Shown in pieces: positions 15,195 through 23,809 of a DNA stretch of 38,372 bases; the stretch's first letter is position 1, and each line of letters starts with the position of its first letter. The position numbers and the translations under genes were made by a program. The notes under the pieces are model-generated. The model did not search any database. It was not told the origin of the DNA and worked only from the letters and a program-made list of their open reading frames with translations. The stretch lies in NCBI GenBank assembly GCA_026991225.1, contig JALXCB010000166.1, positions 1-38,372 on the forward strand, read 5' to 3'. Origin of the DNA: Anaerolineae bacterium. GTDB taxonomy: Bacteria; Chloroflexota; Anaerolineae; J102.

Positions 15195-15267
15195 GTTGTC
15201 TCGCCCAACCTCGGCTTTTCGGATCTTTCGCAACCACTGCCAGCGCTATTGACGGAACCATCCCATC

Positions 15268-17082
15268 ATGTCCACATCATCTCCCATCATCGACTTCGAT
15301 TTGAAGGAAACCCTGGCCGAAAACCGCCTGGTCGGGCTTTGGCGGCTGCTGCGCGGCTACTATTTGCGCTTTATCGTCGCCAACCTGGCCGTGGGCGTGT
15401 CCGCGTTCGCCCGCACCGCCACCTACATCCTCATCGGCTTCTACGTGGATAAAGTGTTGGGGACGGGCGCGACCTGGGGATCGCTGGCCCTGGTGGCCCT
15501 GGCTTTCCTCGGCCTGGCCCTGGCCCAGGGCGGATTCACCTTCCTCAGCGGCTATCTGGCCAGCCAGACGGCCGAGGGTATTGCCCTGCGGCTGCGCAAT
15601 TACCTCTACGACCACATCCAGCGCCTGAGTTTCTCCTATCACGACAAGACCAAGACGGGTGAGCTCATCCAGCGGGCCACGTCGGACGTCAACGCGGTCA
15701 TGCAGTTCTACAAGGACCAGGCCATGAGCATCGGCCGCATCCTGCTGCTTTTCACCGTCAACTTCGCGGCCATCTGGCGCATCGACGCCCGCCTGGCCCT
15801 CATCTCGGTGGTGGCCGTGCCCGTGCTGGTCGCGGTCTCCTACGTCTTCTTCAAGCGCATCCGCGACCAGTACGAACGCTATCAGGAGCAGGACGCGGTC
15901 GTCTCCACCCGGTTGCAAGAGAACCTGACGGGCGTGCGGGTGGTCAAAGCCTTCGCCCGGCAATCCTACGAAATCCAACGATTCGACCAGGAGAACTGGT
16001 TGCAGTACCTGTTGGGCCGTAAGCTCATCCTGTGGCATTCCCTGTTCTGGCCCAGTTCCGACCTGGTCGCGGGTGGGCAGATGCTGGTGGGCTATGTCAT
16101 CGGCGGGCTCATGGCCATCCGCGGCATGATCACCATCGGCGATTATCTGGCCTACATCGGCATGCTCACCTACATCATCTGGCCCATGCGCAACCTGGGC
16201 CGGGTCATCGTCCAGACCTCCACCGCGCTGGTCTCCTACGAACGGGTGGCGCACATCATCCGCGAGGAAAAAGAGCCCATCGACGAGGGGGACTACCGGC
16301 CCGCGGGCGACGTGGCGGGCGATATCCGCTTCGAGCATGTGGGCTTTGCGTATGAGGGCGAGGATGAACCCGTGCCCGTGCTCCACGACATCACCTTTCA
16401 CGCCAAACCGGGCCAGACCGTGGCCCTGCTGGGCGCGTCCGGCTCGGGCAAAACGACCCTGGTCAATCTCCTCCCCCGCTTCTACGACTACACCGAAGGC
16501 CGTATCCTGCTGGATGGCGTCGAGCTGAAACGCTATCCCCGTCGCTATCTGCGTTCGCAGATGGCCTTCGTGGAGCAGGAGCCCTTCCTCTTCTCCCGCA
16601 CCATCCGCGAGAACATCGCGTATGGCGTGGACCGGGAAGTGAGCGAGGAGGAGATCATCGAAGCGGCCAGGGCCGCAGCCATCCACGACAGCATTATGCG
16701 CTTCCCCGACGGCTACGACACCCTGGTGGGCGAGCGGGGCGTCACCCTGTCGGGCGGCCAGAAGCAGCGCATCGCCATCGCCCGGGCCATCCTGCGGGAT
16801 CCCCGCATCCTCATCCTGGACGACGCCACCAGTTCCGTGGACGCGGAGACCGAGGAACTCATCCAGCAGGCCCTGTTCCGCCTGATGGAAGGCCGCACCA
16901 GCTTCGTCATCGCCCACCGCTTCCAGACGGTGATGCACGCGGACCTGATCATCGTCCTCGACCACGGGCGCATCGTGCAGATGGGCTCTCACGAGGAACT
17001 CATCCAGCAGCCGGGCTTCTACCGAGAGATTTACGAGTTGCAGTCGAAGATCGATGAGGCGCTGGTGGCGGAGACGGCATGA
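15268..17082 (+). CDS. ABC exporter half, degenerate ATP site subunit
   Basis: This 604-residue protein combines a type IV exporter membrane domain (about 25-325, six TM helices) with an ATPase domain (350-595). Walker A is GASGSGKTT (389-397), the signature is a canonical LSGGQ (494-498) and Walker B is ILILD (514-518). The residue after Walker B is Asp (D519) rather than the catalytic Glu. The switch His is H550. It is paired with the next gene as a heterodimer of the TM287/288, BmrCD or LmrCD kind, exporting drugs, lipids or peptides through the cytoplasmic membrane. The substrate is not predictable. A strong promoter lies 300 bp upstream. Confidence 0.93.
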   Translation: MSTSSPIIDFDLKETLAENRLVGLWRLLRGYYLRFIVANLAVGVSAFARTATYILIGFYVDKVLGTGATWGSLALVALAFLGLALAQGGFTFLSGYLASQTAEGIALRLRNYLYDHIQRLSFSYHDKTKTGELIQRATSDVNAVMQFYKDQAMSIGRILLLFTVNFAAIWRIDARLALISVVAVPVLVAVSYVFFKRIRDQYERYQEQDAVVSTRLQENLTGVRVVKAFARQSYEIQRFDQENWLQYLLGRKLILWHSLFWPSSDLVAGGQMLVGYVIGGLMAIRGMITIGDYLAYIGMLTYIIWPMRNLGRVIVQTSTALVSYERVAHIIREEKEPIDEGDYRPAGDVAGDIRFEHVGFAYEGEDEPVPVLHDITFHAKPGQTVALLGASGSGKTTLVNLLPRFYDYTEGRILLDGVELKRYPRRYLRSQMAFVEQEPFLFSRTIRENIAYGVDREVSEEEIIEAARAAAIHDSIMRFPDGYDTLVGERGVTLSGGQKQRIAIARAILRDPRILILDDATSSVDAETEELIQQALFRLMEGRTSFVIAHRFQTVMHADLIIVLDHGRIVQMGSHEELIQQPGFYREIYELQSKIDEALVAETA

Positions 17083-17092
17083 TGAGATGATG

Positions 17093-17145
17093 CGTGAAAC
17101 GTGATGCGTGATCTCTGCCGCCATCACCCTTCACGTTCTTTCACA
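17093..17145. repeat. Inverted heptad-repeat hairpin within the ABC operon
   Basis: The left arm is CGTGAAA, CGTGATG, CGTGATC (17093-17113). The right arm is CACCCTT, CACGTTC, then TTTCACAT (17125-17145). It begins ten bases after the stop of the first ABC gene. Confidence 0.7.
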
Positions 17146-17150
17146 TACTC

Positions 17151-17226
17151 AACACGGATAAAAGAGGACACGGATGAAAGCTTTTTGAATAACTTCGTGT
17201 CTTCGTTTCCTTCGTGCCTTCGTGGC
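17151..17226. repeat. Palindromic ACACGGAT / TTCGTG repeat without IS66-like ends
   Basis: The left half has ACACGGATAAAAGAG and ACACGGATGAAAGC. The right half, after CTTTTTGAATAACTTCGTG, has 9-bp steps of the TTCGTGnCC kind ending CCTTCGTGGC. The same interior, with one or two differences, is framed by GTAACTGCTAA ends in the element at 22523-22648. Here the ends are missing. Confidence 0.7.
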
Positions 17227-17249
17227 AAAACAGAGGAACAACCATCGCC

Positions 17250-19064
17250 ATGACTGATAAACGCCAATTCGAAGAAGAAGAATTCGTTTCCCAATTCAAT
17301 GCACCGGTGGTAAGGCGCATCCTGGCCCAGGCCGCGCCCCACTGGCCCATGATGCTGACCTTCCTCCTGGCCATCGCCCTGGTCTCCCTGCTGGATGGCT
17401 ATTTCACCTTCCTCAGCAAGCGGATGATCGACGAGGGCATCGTGCCGGGCGACCGGGCGCAGCTCTTCCGCCTGGCCGGGCAGTACGCCGCGCTCATCGT
17501 GGCCCAGGCCGCGGGCGTGTTCGGCTTCATCTACGCCGCGGGCGTGCTTGGCGAGCGGGTGCAATACGACCTGCGCAAGAAGCTGTTCGACCACCTGCAG
17601 GAGCTCTCCTTCTCCTACTTCGACCGCACGCCCGTGGGCTGGATCATGTCCCGAGTGACATCCGACACGTCGCGGGTGAGCGAGCTGGTGAGCTGGGGCC
17701 TGCTGGACGTGACCTGGGCCGTCGTCGGCATCGTCACCTCCTTCTATTTCATGTTCAAGATCAACTGGCGGCTGGCTTCCATCGTCATCGTGATCCTGCC
17801 CATCCTGGTGGCGGTCGCGGTCTATTTCAAGAAGCGCATCCTGGTGGAGTTCCGTCAGGTGCGCAAGTTGAATTCCAAGATCACGGGCGCATTCAACGAG
17901 AACATCACCGGCGTGCGGGTGACCAAAGCCTTTGGCCGGGAGGAACGCAATCTGGAGGAGTTTGCGGAGCTGTCGGGAGAACGCTACCGCGCGGGCTTTC
18001 GCGCGGGCTGGCTTTCCGCACTGTTCCTGCCTGTGGTGCAGCTCATCAGCGCCGCGGCCGTGGCCGTGGTGGTGGTCGTGGGCGGATTGCAGGTGGAATA
18101 TGGCGGGATGACCATCGGCGGCATCCAGGCCTTCATCTCCTACATCGCGTTTATGCTCTGGCCCGTGCAGGACCTGGCTCGGGTCTACGCCAACACCCAG
18201 CAGGCCATCGCCTCGGCTGAACGCATCTTCTCCCTGCTGGATACCGAGCCCGAGGTGAAGGATCGCCCCGACGCGGTGGAAGTGGGCTCCCTGCGGGTGG
18301 ATATCGAGTTCGACCATGTGGATTTCTGGTACGAGGAAGACAAGCCCGTGCTGCAGGACTTCTCCCTGCATGTACGCCAGGGGGAGACCATCGCCCTGGT
18401 GGGCCCCACGGGCGGGGGGAAGAGTACCATCGTCAACCTCCTCTGCCGCTTCTACGAGCCCAAAGCCGGGGTCATCCGCTTCGGCGGGCGGGATTATACC
18501 ACCATCAAACTGGAAAGCATCCACTCCCGCCTGGGCATCGTGCTGCAATCCCCCCATCTCTTCTCAGGCACCATCCGCGAGAACATCCGCTATGGCCGCC
18601 TGGACGCGACCGATGAGGAGATCGAGGCCGCCGCAAAGCTGGCTGGGGCCCACGATTTCATCATGGAGCTGGAACGCGGGTATGATACCGAGGTGGGCGA
18701 GGGCGGCGTCCTCCTCTCCACGGGCCAGAAGCAGCTCATCTCCCTGGCCCGGGCCGTGCTGGCCGACCCCGACATCTTCATCATGGACGAGGCCACCAGC
18801 TCGGTGGACACGGTGACCGAAAATCTCATTCAGCGCGGCATGGAGGCAATGATGGAGGGCCGCACCAGCTTCGTCATCGCCCACCGTCTCTCCACCATCC
18901 GCCGCGCCAGCCGCATCCTATTCATCGAGAACGGGCGCATCGTGGAGCAGGGCACCCACTTCGAGCTGCTGCGCCAGCGCGGGCGCTACTACCGCCTCTA
19001 CACCTACCAGTTCCGCCGCGAGATGGAGCAGCAAAGCGCGCTGCTGGGCGGCCGGGCTGCGTAA
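17250..19064 (+). CDS. ABC exporter half, catalytic-site partner
   Basis: This 604-residue protein has a TM domain at about 30-325 and an ATPase domain at 350-590. Walker A is GPTGGGKS (385-392), and Walker B is IFIMD with catalytic E514 and switch H545. The signature is LSTGQ (489-493) instead of LSGGQ. The altered signature pairs with the Asp-bearing Walker B of the upstream subunit, so both changes fall in one composite ATP site; the other site (this Walker A/B with the partner LSGGQ) is intact. That is the asymmetric design of known heterodimeric exporters. The start at 17250 (MTDKRQFEEEEF) is used because the frame further upstream is repeat sequence. Both halves happen to be 604 residues long. 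Confidence 0.93.
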   Translation: MTDKRQFEEEEFVSQFNAPVVRRILAQAAPHWPMMLTFLLAIALVSLLDGYFTFLSKRMIDEGIVPGDRAQLFRLAGQYAALIVAQAAGVFGFIYAAGVLGERVQYDLRKKLFDHLQELSFSYFDRTPVGWIMSRVTSDTSRVSELVSWGLLDVTWAVVGIVTSFYFMFKINWRLASIVIVILPILVAVAVYFKKRILVEFRQVRKLNSKITGAFNENITGVRVTKAFGREERNLEEFAELSGERYRAGFRAGWLSALFLPVVQLISAAAVAVVVVVGGLQVEYGGMTIGGIQAFISYIAFMLWPVQDLARVYANTQQAIASAERIFSLLDTEPEVKDRPDAVEVGSLRVDIEFDHVDFWYEEDKPVLQDFSLHVRQGETIALVGPTGGGKSTIVNLLCRFYEPKAGVIRFGGRDYTTIKLESIHSRLGIVLQSPHLFSGTIRENIRYGRLDATDEEIEAAAKLAGAHDFIMELERGYDTEVGEGGVLLSTGQKQLISLARAVLADPDIFIMDEATSSVDTVTENLIQRGMEAMMEGRTSFVIAHRLSTIRRASRILFIENGRIVEQGTHFELLRQRGRYYRLYTYQFRREMEQQSALLGGRAA

Positions 19065-19068
19065 ATCC

Positions 19069-19554
19069 TCATGCTTCTCCTGCCAGGCGCAATATACGAT
19101 ACCTGATATCGTTAGAAATCCACATGCCAGACGCCTTCAACTCCTCCACAACGCTCTCCATATTCTCGATATAGCCCAGCCGTTTACTTTCTAGCAACAC
19201 ACGCAACGTCCCCCAAACCGTCAAGCCGGCTGCCTGGGCAATGTTCCGGGCCAGAGCATCATCGAGCAAAACCACGCCTTGTCCCAATTCCAGGGCCAGA
19301 GAAATCACCTCCAATTCACCTTGACCAAGATCGCTTGCTAACCATTCGGAAGGCACATGTTTGGGCTGACGAATGGTGATCCAGGGAAAATGATCAAGAT
19401 TTGGAACATGGTAGCCTAATGTTTCACCCTGGTGCAGCTCCTCTTTTACCCCTGGCGTTGTGACAATGTGCTCGAAATGATGCAATAGCAGATCGATTTT
19501 CCCGATGCGAAAAAGATAAAGCAAGGGAGACGTATTGCTAATTGCGTCAGTCAT
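19069..19554 (-). CDS. DUF3368 PIN-like toxin
   Basis: This 161-residue protein begins with the typical ISNTSPLLYLFRIGKIDLL, followed by TTPGVKEEL, LGQGELEVISLALELGQGVVLLDDALARNIA and GLTVWGTLRVLLESKRLG. These are the DUF3368 blocks of the PIN nuclease superfamily, with the acidic E and DD residues retained. It would act as an RNase toxin in the cytoplasm. The start at 19554 overlaps the upstream UPF0175 gene by eight bases, the standard order for this antitoxin-toxin pair. It converges on the ABC gene with only four bases between stops. Confidence 0.88.
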   Translation of the reverse strand: MTDAISNTSPLLYLFRIGKIDLLLHHFEHIVTTPGVKEELHQGETLGYHVPNLDHFPWITIRQPKHVPSEWLASDLGQGELEVISLALELGQGVVLLDDALARNIAQAAGLTVWGTLRVLLESKRLGYIENMESVVEELKASGMWISNDIRYRILRLAGEA

Positions 19555-19798
19555 GCGCGGATTCCAGCTCCTCCAATTCCTTTGCCAGGGGAAAGACGCC
19601 ATATCGATCTAAAGCCAAAAGGAATTCCACCCGAGACATGCCCGCCAGTTCCGCCGCCCTGCCTGAGGAAAGGCGTCCCAACTCATATAACTTGACCGCG
19701 GTCAACACCCGCATTTCACGAGCAAAGGCTTCCGCGTCCATCTTTTCTGCCAGAAGGACTTTTTCTGGAATGTCAATTGTGACCTGATACGCTCTCAT
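19547..19798 (-). CDS. UPF0175 antitoxin
   Basis: This 83-residue protein has a beta strand VTIDIPEKVLL, the EAFAREMRVLTAVKLYELGRLSSGRAAELAGMSRVEFLLALDRYGV helix-turn-helix that defines UPF0175, and an acidic C-terminal tail (KELEELESAHD) that could bind the toxin. The HTH suggests autoregulation at the promoter 40 bp upstream. It overlaps the DUF3368 toxin gene by eight bases. This pair has been predicted as a toxin-antitoxin module from gene neighbourhoods. Confidence 0.9.
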   Translation of the reverse strand: MRAYQVTIDIPEKVLLAEKMDAEAFAREMRVLTAVKLYELGRLSSGRAAELAGMSRVEFLLALDRYGVFPLAKELEELESAHD

Positions 19799-19839
19799 GA
19801 CAAAATATCTCGCTCTAAACGGATAGAAATGATTTTTTC

Positions 19840-19869
19840 AGTATAACATAAACGCTCTCATCCGAGCAA
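19840..19869 (-). promoter_or_regulatory. Promoter of the toxin-antitoxin operon
   Basis: On the minus strand TTGCTC (19869-19864), an 18-bp spacer and TATACT (19845-19840) precede the antitoxin ATG at 19798. The MFS gene begins divergently at 19901. Confidence 0.55.
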
Positions 19870-19900
19870 TCGCTTTCGATCAGGCTCCAGCCGTTCCCTC

Positions 19901-21142
19901 ATGCCCACCATTACCAAATTCCAACGCCTCTTTCGCGAATATCCCAACCAATTCTGGCTCCTCCTGGCCGCGACCTTCATTGACGGCCTGGGAGGAGCCC
20001 TGCTCTTCCCCTTCTTCACCCTCTACCTCACCGCCCGCTTCGACATCGGCATGACCACGGTGGGGCTCATCTTCGGGGTGTTTTCGGTGTCCGCCATCGC
20101 TGGCAGCTTCATCGGCGGCGCGCTTTCCGACCGCATCGGCCGCAAGCGGATGATCATCTTCGGCCTCATCGCCAGCGCGCTCATCACCCTGCTCATGGGC
20201 TTCGCTTCGGATATCCGTCTGTTCTTCATCGCCGCGGTGCTGGTGGGGTTGCTGGCCAATGTGGGCGACCCCGCGCGGCAGGCCATGATCGCCGACCTGC
20301 TGCCGCCCGCGCAATGGGCCGACGGCTACGGTCTCATGCGCGTGGTCATGAACCTGGCCGTCACTATCGGCCCGGCCATCGGCGGCTTCATGGCCTCCCG
20401 CTCCTACCTCGCCCTCTTCATCACCGACGCTATCGCCAGCACCCTCACCGCCATCATCGTCGCCATCTTCATCCGGGAGACCCTGCCTAAACGCCAGGCT
20501 GGCGAGAAGCCCGAAAGCGTGGGCTCGACGTTCGTGGGCTACCTTGCGGCGTTCAAAGACCGGGTATTCATGGTCTTTCTGGCGGCTGCGATTTTGGTGA
20601 ACATGGTCTACATGCAGATGAACACGACCCTCTCGGTCTATCTGCGAGACGTGCATGGCGTGCCGCCCCAACAGTACGGCTGGCTCATCAGCATGAACGC
20701 GCTGCTGGTGGTGCTCTTCCAATTCGCGGTCACCCGTCGGGTCAAGCGATTTCAGCCCCTCTATGTGCTGGCGGTGGGCGCGTTTCTGTATGCCATCGGC
20801 TTCGGCATGTATGGCGTGGTCGCGACCTATGCCTTGTTCGTTGTCGCCATGCTCATCATCACCCTGGGGGAGATGATCATTGCGCCTATCGCACAGGCCG
20901 TGGTGGCGATGTTGGCGCCCGAGGCCATGCGCGGGCGCTACATGGCTGTGTTCGGCTTCAGTTGGGCCATTCCCGCCGCGTTCGGGCCTTTGCTGGCGGG
21001 GATGATTATGGACAATTTGAACCCTGATTGGGTGTGGTATGCCGCTTTCATCACGGCAGGACTGGCGGGGTTAATTTACCTGTGGTTGTCGGGCAAAACG
21101 CGTCAACTGGATGCGGATCAGGTTCACGTTAGCAGGGCCTGA
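19901..21142 (+). CDS. Major facilitator superfamily (MFS) transporter
   Basis: This 413-residue protein has 12 hydrophobic segments in two halves. The hallmark loop between TM2 and TM3 reads GGALSDRIGRKRMIIFGLIA (about 73-92), matching G-x3-D-R-x-G-R-R/K. The central cytoplasmic loop (about 190-220) contains RETLPKRQAGEKPES. Such carriers use the proton gradient, often for drug or sugar efflux. The divergent toxin-antitoxin operon is upstream and a mobile element lies 46 bp downstream. No ribosome binding site is evident before the ATG. The substrate is unknown. Confidence 0.9.
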   Translation: MPTITKFQRLFREYPNQFWLLLAATFIDGLGGALLFPFFTLYLTARFDIGMTTVGLIFGVFSVSAIAGSFIGGALSDRIGRKRMIIFGLIASALITLLMGFASDIRLFFIAAVLVGLLANVGDPARQAMIADLLPPAQWADGYGLMRVVMNLAVTIGPAIGGFMASRSYLALFITDAIASTLTAIIVAIFIRETLPKRQAGEKPESVGSTFVGYLAAFKDRVFMVFLAAAILVNMVYMQMNTTLSVYLRDVHGVPPQQYGWLISMNALLVVLFQFAVTRRVKRFQPLYVLAVGAFLYAIGFGMYGVVATYALFVVAMLIITLGEMIIAPIAQAVVAMLAPEAMRGRYMAVFGFSWAIPAAFGPLLAGMIMDNLNPDWVWYAAFITAGLAGLIYLWLSGKTRQLDADQVHVSRA

Positions 21143-21187
21143 TTGCCAGAAAAGCGCGGGGATATGGTAAACTTTGTCTGAAAAATC

Positions 21188-21329
21188 GTAACTGCTAACG
21201 TACCCCGGTTAACAAACCACAAAGGGCACAAAGGCACTAAGAACACGAAGAAAAAATGTAAAAATTCCCCTTTGTGCCTTTGTGTCTTCGTGTTCTTAGT
21301 GGTTTTCGGGTGACGACCTTAGTAGTTAC
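21188..21329. mobile_element. IS66-like MITE, copy 1, 8-bp duplication GAAAAATC
   Basis: The left end GTAACTGCTAACGTAC is matched by the inverted right end (GTAACTACTAAGGTC). GAAAAATC flanks both sides (21180-21187 and 21330-21337), an exact 8-bp duplication. The 142-bp interior is a palindrome of 9-bp units (CCACAAAGG, GCACAAAGG, CACTAAGAA, CACGAAGAA) and their complements. GTAA termini and 8-bp duplications are known features of the IS66 family. It sits between the MFS and aldolase genes. Confidence 0.85.
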
Positions 21330-21401
21330 GAAAAATCGAACGACATTCGAAATGACAGCCAAATGGCAAATGTTCCCTAATCAACAAAGGAGTTGGATAC
21401 A

Positions 21402-22457
21402 ATGACAAATCAAATGATCCTCGACCTGTTGGGCGATGAGGCGGAGAGCCTGCTCACCCATACCTGCACAGGCATTCCCAAAGAGATGATTCACGTTCCT
21501 GGCCCGGACTATGTGGACCGCATCATGGCTCCCATGGATCGGCCGCCCGCGGTGCTGCGCAACATGCAAACCATCCTGAATCATGGACGGTTGGCGGGCA
21601 CGGGCTATGTCTCCATCCTGCCTGTGGATCAGGGCGTGGAGCACTCGGGCGCGGCGTCCTTCGCCCCCAATCCCATCTATTTCGATCCCGAAAACATCGT
21701 GGAACTGGCCATCGAGGGCGGTTGCAACGCGGTGGCTTCCACCCTGGGCGTGTTGGGCGCGGTGGCCCGCAAATACGCCCACAAAATTCCCTTCCTGGTC
21801 AAGATCAACCACAACGAGTTGCTGACCTATCCCGCCAAGTATGACCAGACCCTGTTCGCCTCGGTGGAGCAGGCCTTCGACATGGGGGCCATCGCCGTGG
21901 GCGCCACCATCTACTTCGGCTCCGAGGAGTCTCGCCGCCAAATCATGGAAGTGAGTGAGGCTTTCGCCCGCGCGCACGAGCTGGGCATGGTCACCGTGCT
22001 GTGGGCCTATCTGCGCAACAGCGCCTTCAAGAAGGACGGCGTGGATTATCACACCTCGGCCGACCTGACCGGCCAGGCCAACCATCTCGCCGCCACCATC
22101 GAAGCGGACATCATCAAGCAAAAACAGGCCACCAACAACGGAGGCTACACCGCCATCGGCTTCGGGCGCACGCATCCCCTGGTCTACAGCAAGCTCACCT
22201 CCGACCATCCCATCGACCTGGTGCGCTGGCAGGTGGCCAATTGCTATATGGGCCGCATCGGTCTCATCAATTCGGGCGGCGCATCGGGCGAGAACGACCT
22301 GGCGCAGGCCGTGCGCACCGCGGTCATCAACAAACGCGCGGGCGGCATGGGCCTCATTTCCGGGCGCAAAGCCTTCCAGAAGCCCATGGAGGAAGGCGTC
22401 AAGCTCCTGCACGCCATCCAGGATGTCTATCTGGACGAGAGCATCACCATCGCCTGA
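21402..22457 (+). CDS. fbaB: Class I fructose-bisphosphate aldolase (FbaB/DhnA type)
   Basis: This 351-residue protein follows Escherichia coli FbaB along its whole length: [95 protein letters not shown] and [20 protein letters not shown] are nearly unchanged. It cleaves fructose 1,6-bisphosphate to dihydroxyacetone phosphate and glyceraldehyde 3-phosphate through a Schiff-base lysine, probably within the DIIKQK segment, in glycolysis or gluconeogenesis. ATG 21402 follows AAAGGAG by nine bases. The gene is monocistronic, closed by a strong terminator and framed by two IS66-like MITEs. Confidence 0.96.
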   Translation: MTNQMILDLLGDEAESLLTHTCTGIPKEMIHVPGPDYVDRIMAPMDRPPAVLRNMQTILNHGRLAGTGYVSILPVDQGVEHSGAASFAPNPIYFDPENIVELAIEGGCNAVASTLGVLGAVARKYAHKIPFLVKINHNELLTYPAKYDQTLFASVEQAFDMGAIAVGATIYFGSEESRRQIMEVSEAFARAHELGMVTVLWAYLRNSAFKKDGVDYHTSADLTGQANHLAATIEADIIKQKQATNNGGYTAIGFGRTHPLVYSKLTSDHPIDLVRWQVANCYMGRIGLINSGGASGENDLAQAVRTAVINKRAGGMGLISGRKAFQKPMEEGVKLLHAIQDVYLDESITIA

Positions 22458-22476
22458 CAAAACGCGATACGCAAAG

Positions 22477-22506
22477 AAAGCGCGGTCTTCGGGCCGCGCT
22501 TTTTGT
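22477..22506 (+). terminator. Intrinsic terminator after the aldolase gene
   Basis: The stem AAAGCGCGG / CCGCGCTTT has a loop TCTTCGGG and is followed by TTTTG and TTTTC, 20 bp after the aldolase stop. Confidence 0.9.
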
Positions 22507-22522
22507 TTTCTTGGAAAAATGG

Positions 22523-22648
22523 GTAACTGCTAACGTAGCCCTGTTCACTCGACACGGATACGAGGAAACACGGATAAAACCTTTTTGAATGACTTCGTGC
22601 CTTCGTGGCAAAAGCGGGGTGATTGGGGCCAACTACCTTAGCAGTTAC
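22523..22648. mobile_element. IS66-like MITE, copy 2, near-perfect 8-bp duplication
   Basis: The left end GTAACTGCTAACGTAG and inverted right end GTAACTGCTAAGGTAG differ at one of 16 positions. Flanks AAAAATGG (22515-22522) and AAAAATTG (22649-22656) match at seven of eight. The interior is the ACACGGAT / CTTTTTGAATGACTTCGTG palindrome also seen without these ends at 17151-17226. It begins 16 bp after the aldolase terminator. Confidence 0.8.
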
Positions 22649-22690
22649 AAAAATTGGGGATTTCGGGACTGAGAATTTGGGAATTGGGCG

Positions 22691-22719
22691 TTGACGTTTG
22701 GGAAAAAGTGCAATAGGAT
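22691..22719 (+). promoter_or_regulatory. Sigma70-type promoter for the FtsK-like operon
   Basis: TTGACG (22691-22696), a 17-bp spacer and TAGGAT (22714-22719) lie about 65 bp before the chosen ATG at 22784. Confidence 0.6.
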
Positions 22720-22783
22720 GATTGTGTCAGAACATTATTTCTATCTTTGGCCATTCCCCATCCCATGCGTTTCTCGTCAAGCC

Positions 22784-23809
22784 ATGAAGAAGTTCCAGCT
22801 CGACCGTCAGGCCGACATTATCGAGTCGGTGCTGGCCGCGCACAATATCGAAGGTCGGGTGTGGGGCGGCGCTGTCACGCCCCGCTTCATCCGCTTCGAC
22901 GTGACCACGGCCCTGGGCACGCGCGTACAAAAGGTGTTGGCGCTGCGCGAGGAGGTGGCCATGCGCCTGGGCGTGCCCGATATCCGGGTCTATCGCAAGG
23001 GCGACGCCATCCGGGTGGAGGTTCCCCGGTCGGATGCGGCCATCGTCCGCTTCGAGGCGCTGTACAAACGCATCAAACGCCTGCCCCCCATGACCGCGAT
23101 TTTGGGCGTCGATGAGGAGGGCGCGCCTCTCCTGCTGAAGATCACCAGCCCGGACGTGGCCCACGTGTTGGTGGCCGGAACGACGGGCTCGGGCAAGACG
23201 ATGCTGCTGAAAGCCCTCATCCTCAGCCTGGCGCTGACCAACCCGCAGCATCGCCTCATCCTGGCCCTCATCGACCCCAAGGCCCGCGGATTCGCGGCCT
23301 TTTCCCAACTCCCCCATTTGATCCGCCCTATCGAAACCGATCCCGCCCGGGCTGTGAAGCTGTTGGAAGGGCTGGTGGTGGAGATGGAACGCCGAGACCG
23401 GCTGCGCTTCAACGCCCCCGCCATCGTCGTCGTGATCGATGAGCTGGCCGACCTGCGTATGGCGGCCGGAAAGCGGGTGGAGCACGCGCTCACCCGACTG
23501 ACGCAGCGAGGCCGGGAGGCCGGGATTCACGTCATCGTAGCCACGCAACGCCCGCAGGCTGCCATCATCGGCGGCATGGTCAAGGCCAATCTGCCCGTGC
23601 GCATGGTGGGCGCAGTGACGTCGCCCGAGGATGCGAAAGTGGCCACCGGCATCGCGGGCAGCGGAGCCAATCGGCTGCGCGGGCGAGGGGACTTTCTGCT
23701 GGTGGTCCGCCAGGAAATCCTCCGCTTTCAGGCTCCTTTTGTCACTGATGCAGTCATCCGAAACAGCATACGCAACCTCCGATTTCCCACCAAGGAGTTC
23801 ATCGCATGA
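22784..23809 (+). CDS. Soluble FtsK/SpoIIIE-type DNA translocase motor
   Basis: This 341-residue protein has an FtsK alpha-like N-terminal domain (5-95; EGRVWGGAVTPRFIRFDVTT, GDAIRVEVPR) followed by the RecA-like motor: Walker A GTTGSGKT (132-139), ALIDPKARGF, Walker B AIVVVIDELADL (213-224) and IVATQRPQAAIIGGMVKANLP. Membrane helices and the DNA-reading gamma winged helix of full FtsK are absent, and the total length is less than half of it. The next gene, overlapping by four bases, encodes a two-TM protein with a Pro/Gln-rich linker, as if the membrane part were separate. It probably forms an ATP-driven hexamer on double-stranded DNA, for chromosome or element transfer. ATG 22784 is preferred; the region above it is promoter. 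Confidence 0.85.
   Translation: MKKFQLDRQADIIESVLAAHNIEGRVWGGAVTPRFIRFDVTTALGTRVQKVLALREEVAMRLGVPDIRVYRKGDAIRVEVPRSDAAIVRFEALYKRIKRLPPMTAILGVDEEGAPLLLKITSPDVAHVLVAGTTGSGKTMLLKALILSLALTNPQHRLILALIDPKARGFAAFSQLPHLIRPIETDPARAVKLLEGLVVEMERRDRLRFNAPAIVVVIDELADLRMAAGKRVEHALTRLTQRGREAGIHVIVATQRPQAAIIGGMVKANLPVRMVGAVTSPEDAKVATGIAGSGANRLRGRGDFLLVVRQEILRFQAPFVTDAVIRNSIRNLRFPTKEFIA

Noticed and set aside
15277-17127. Minus-strand open frame of 616 codons opposite the first ABC gene
   Set aside because: An antisense shadow of a well-defined ABC transporter gene with low-complexity composition.
21143-21173. Promoter TTGCCA / TAAACT before the aldolase gene
   Set aside because: Spacing is 19 bp with poor boxes, and a MITE lies between it and the gene, so it is not convincing.
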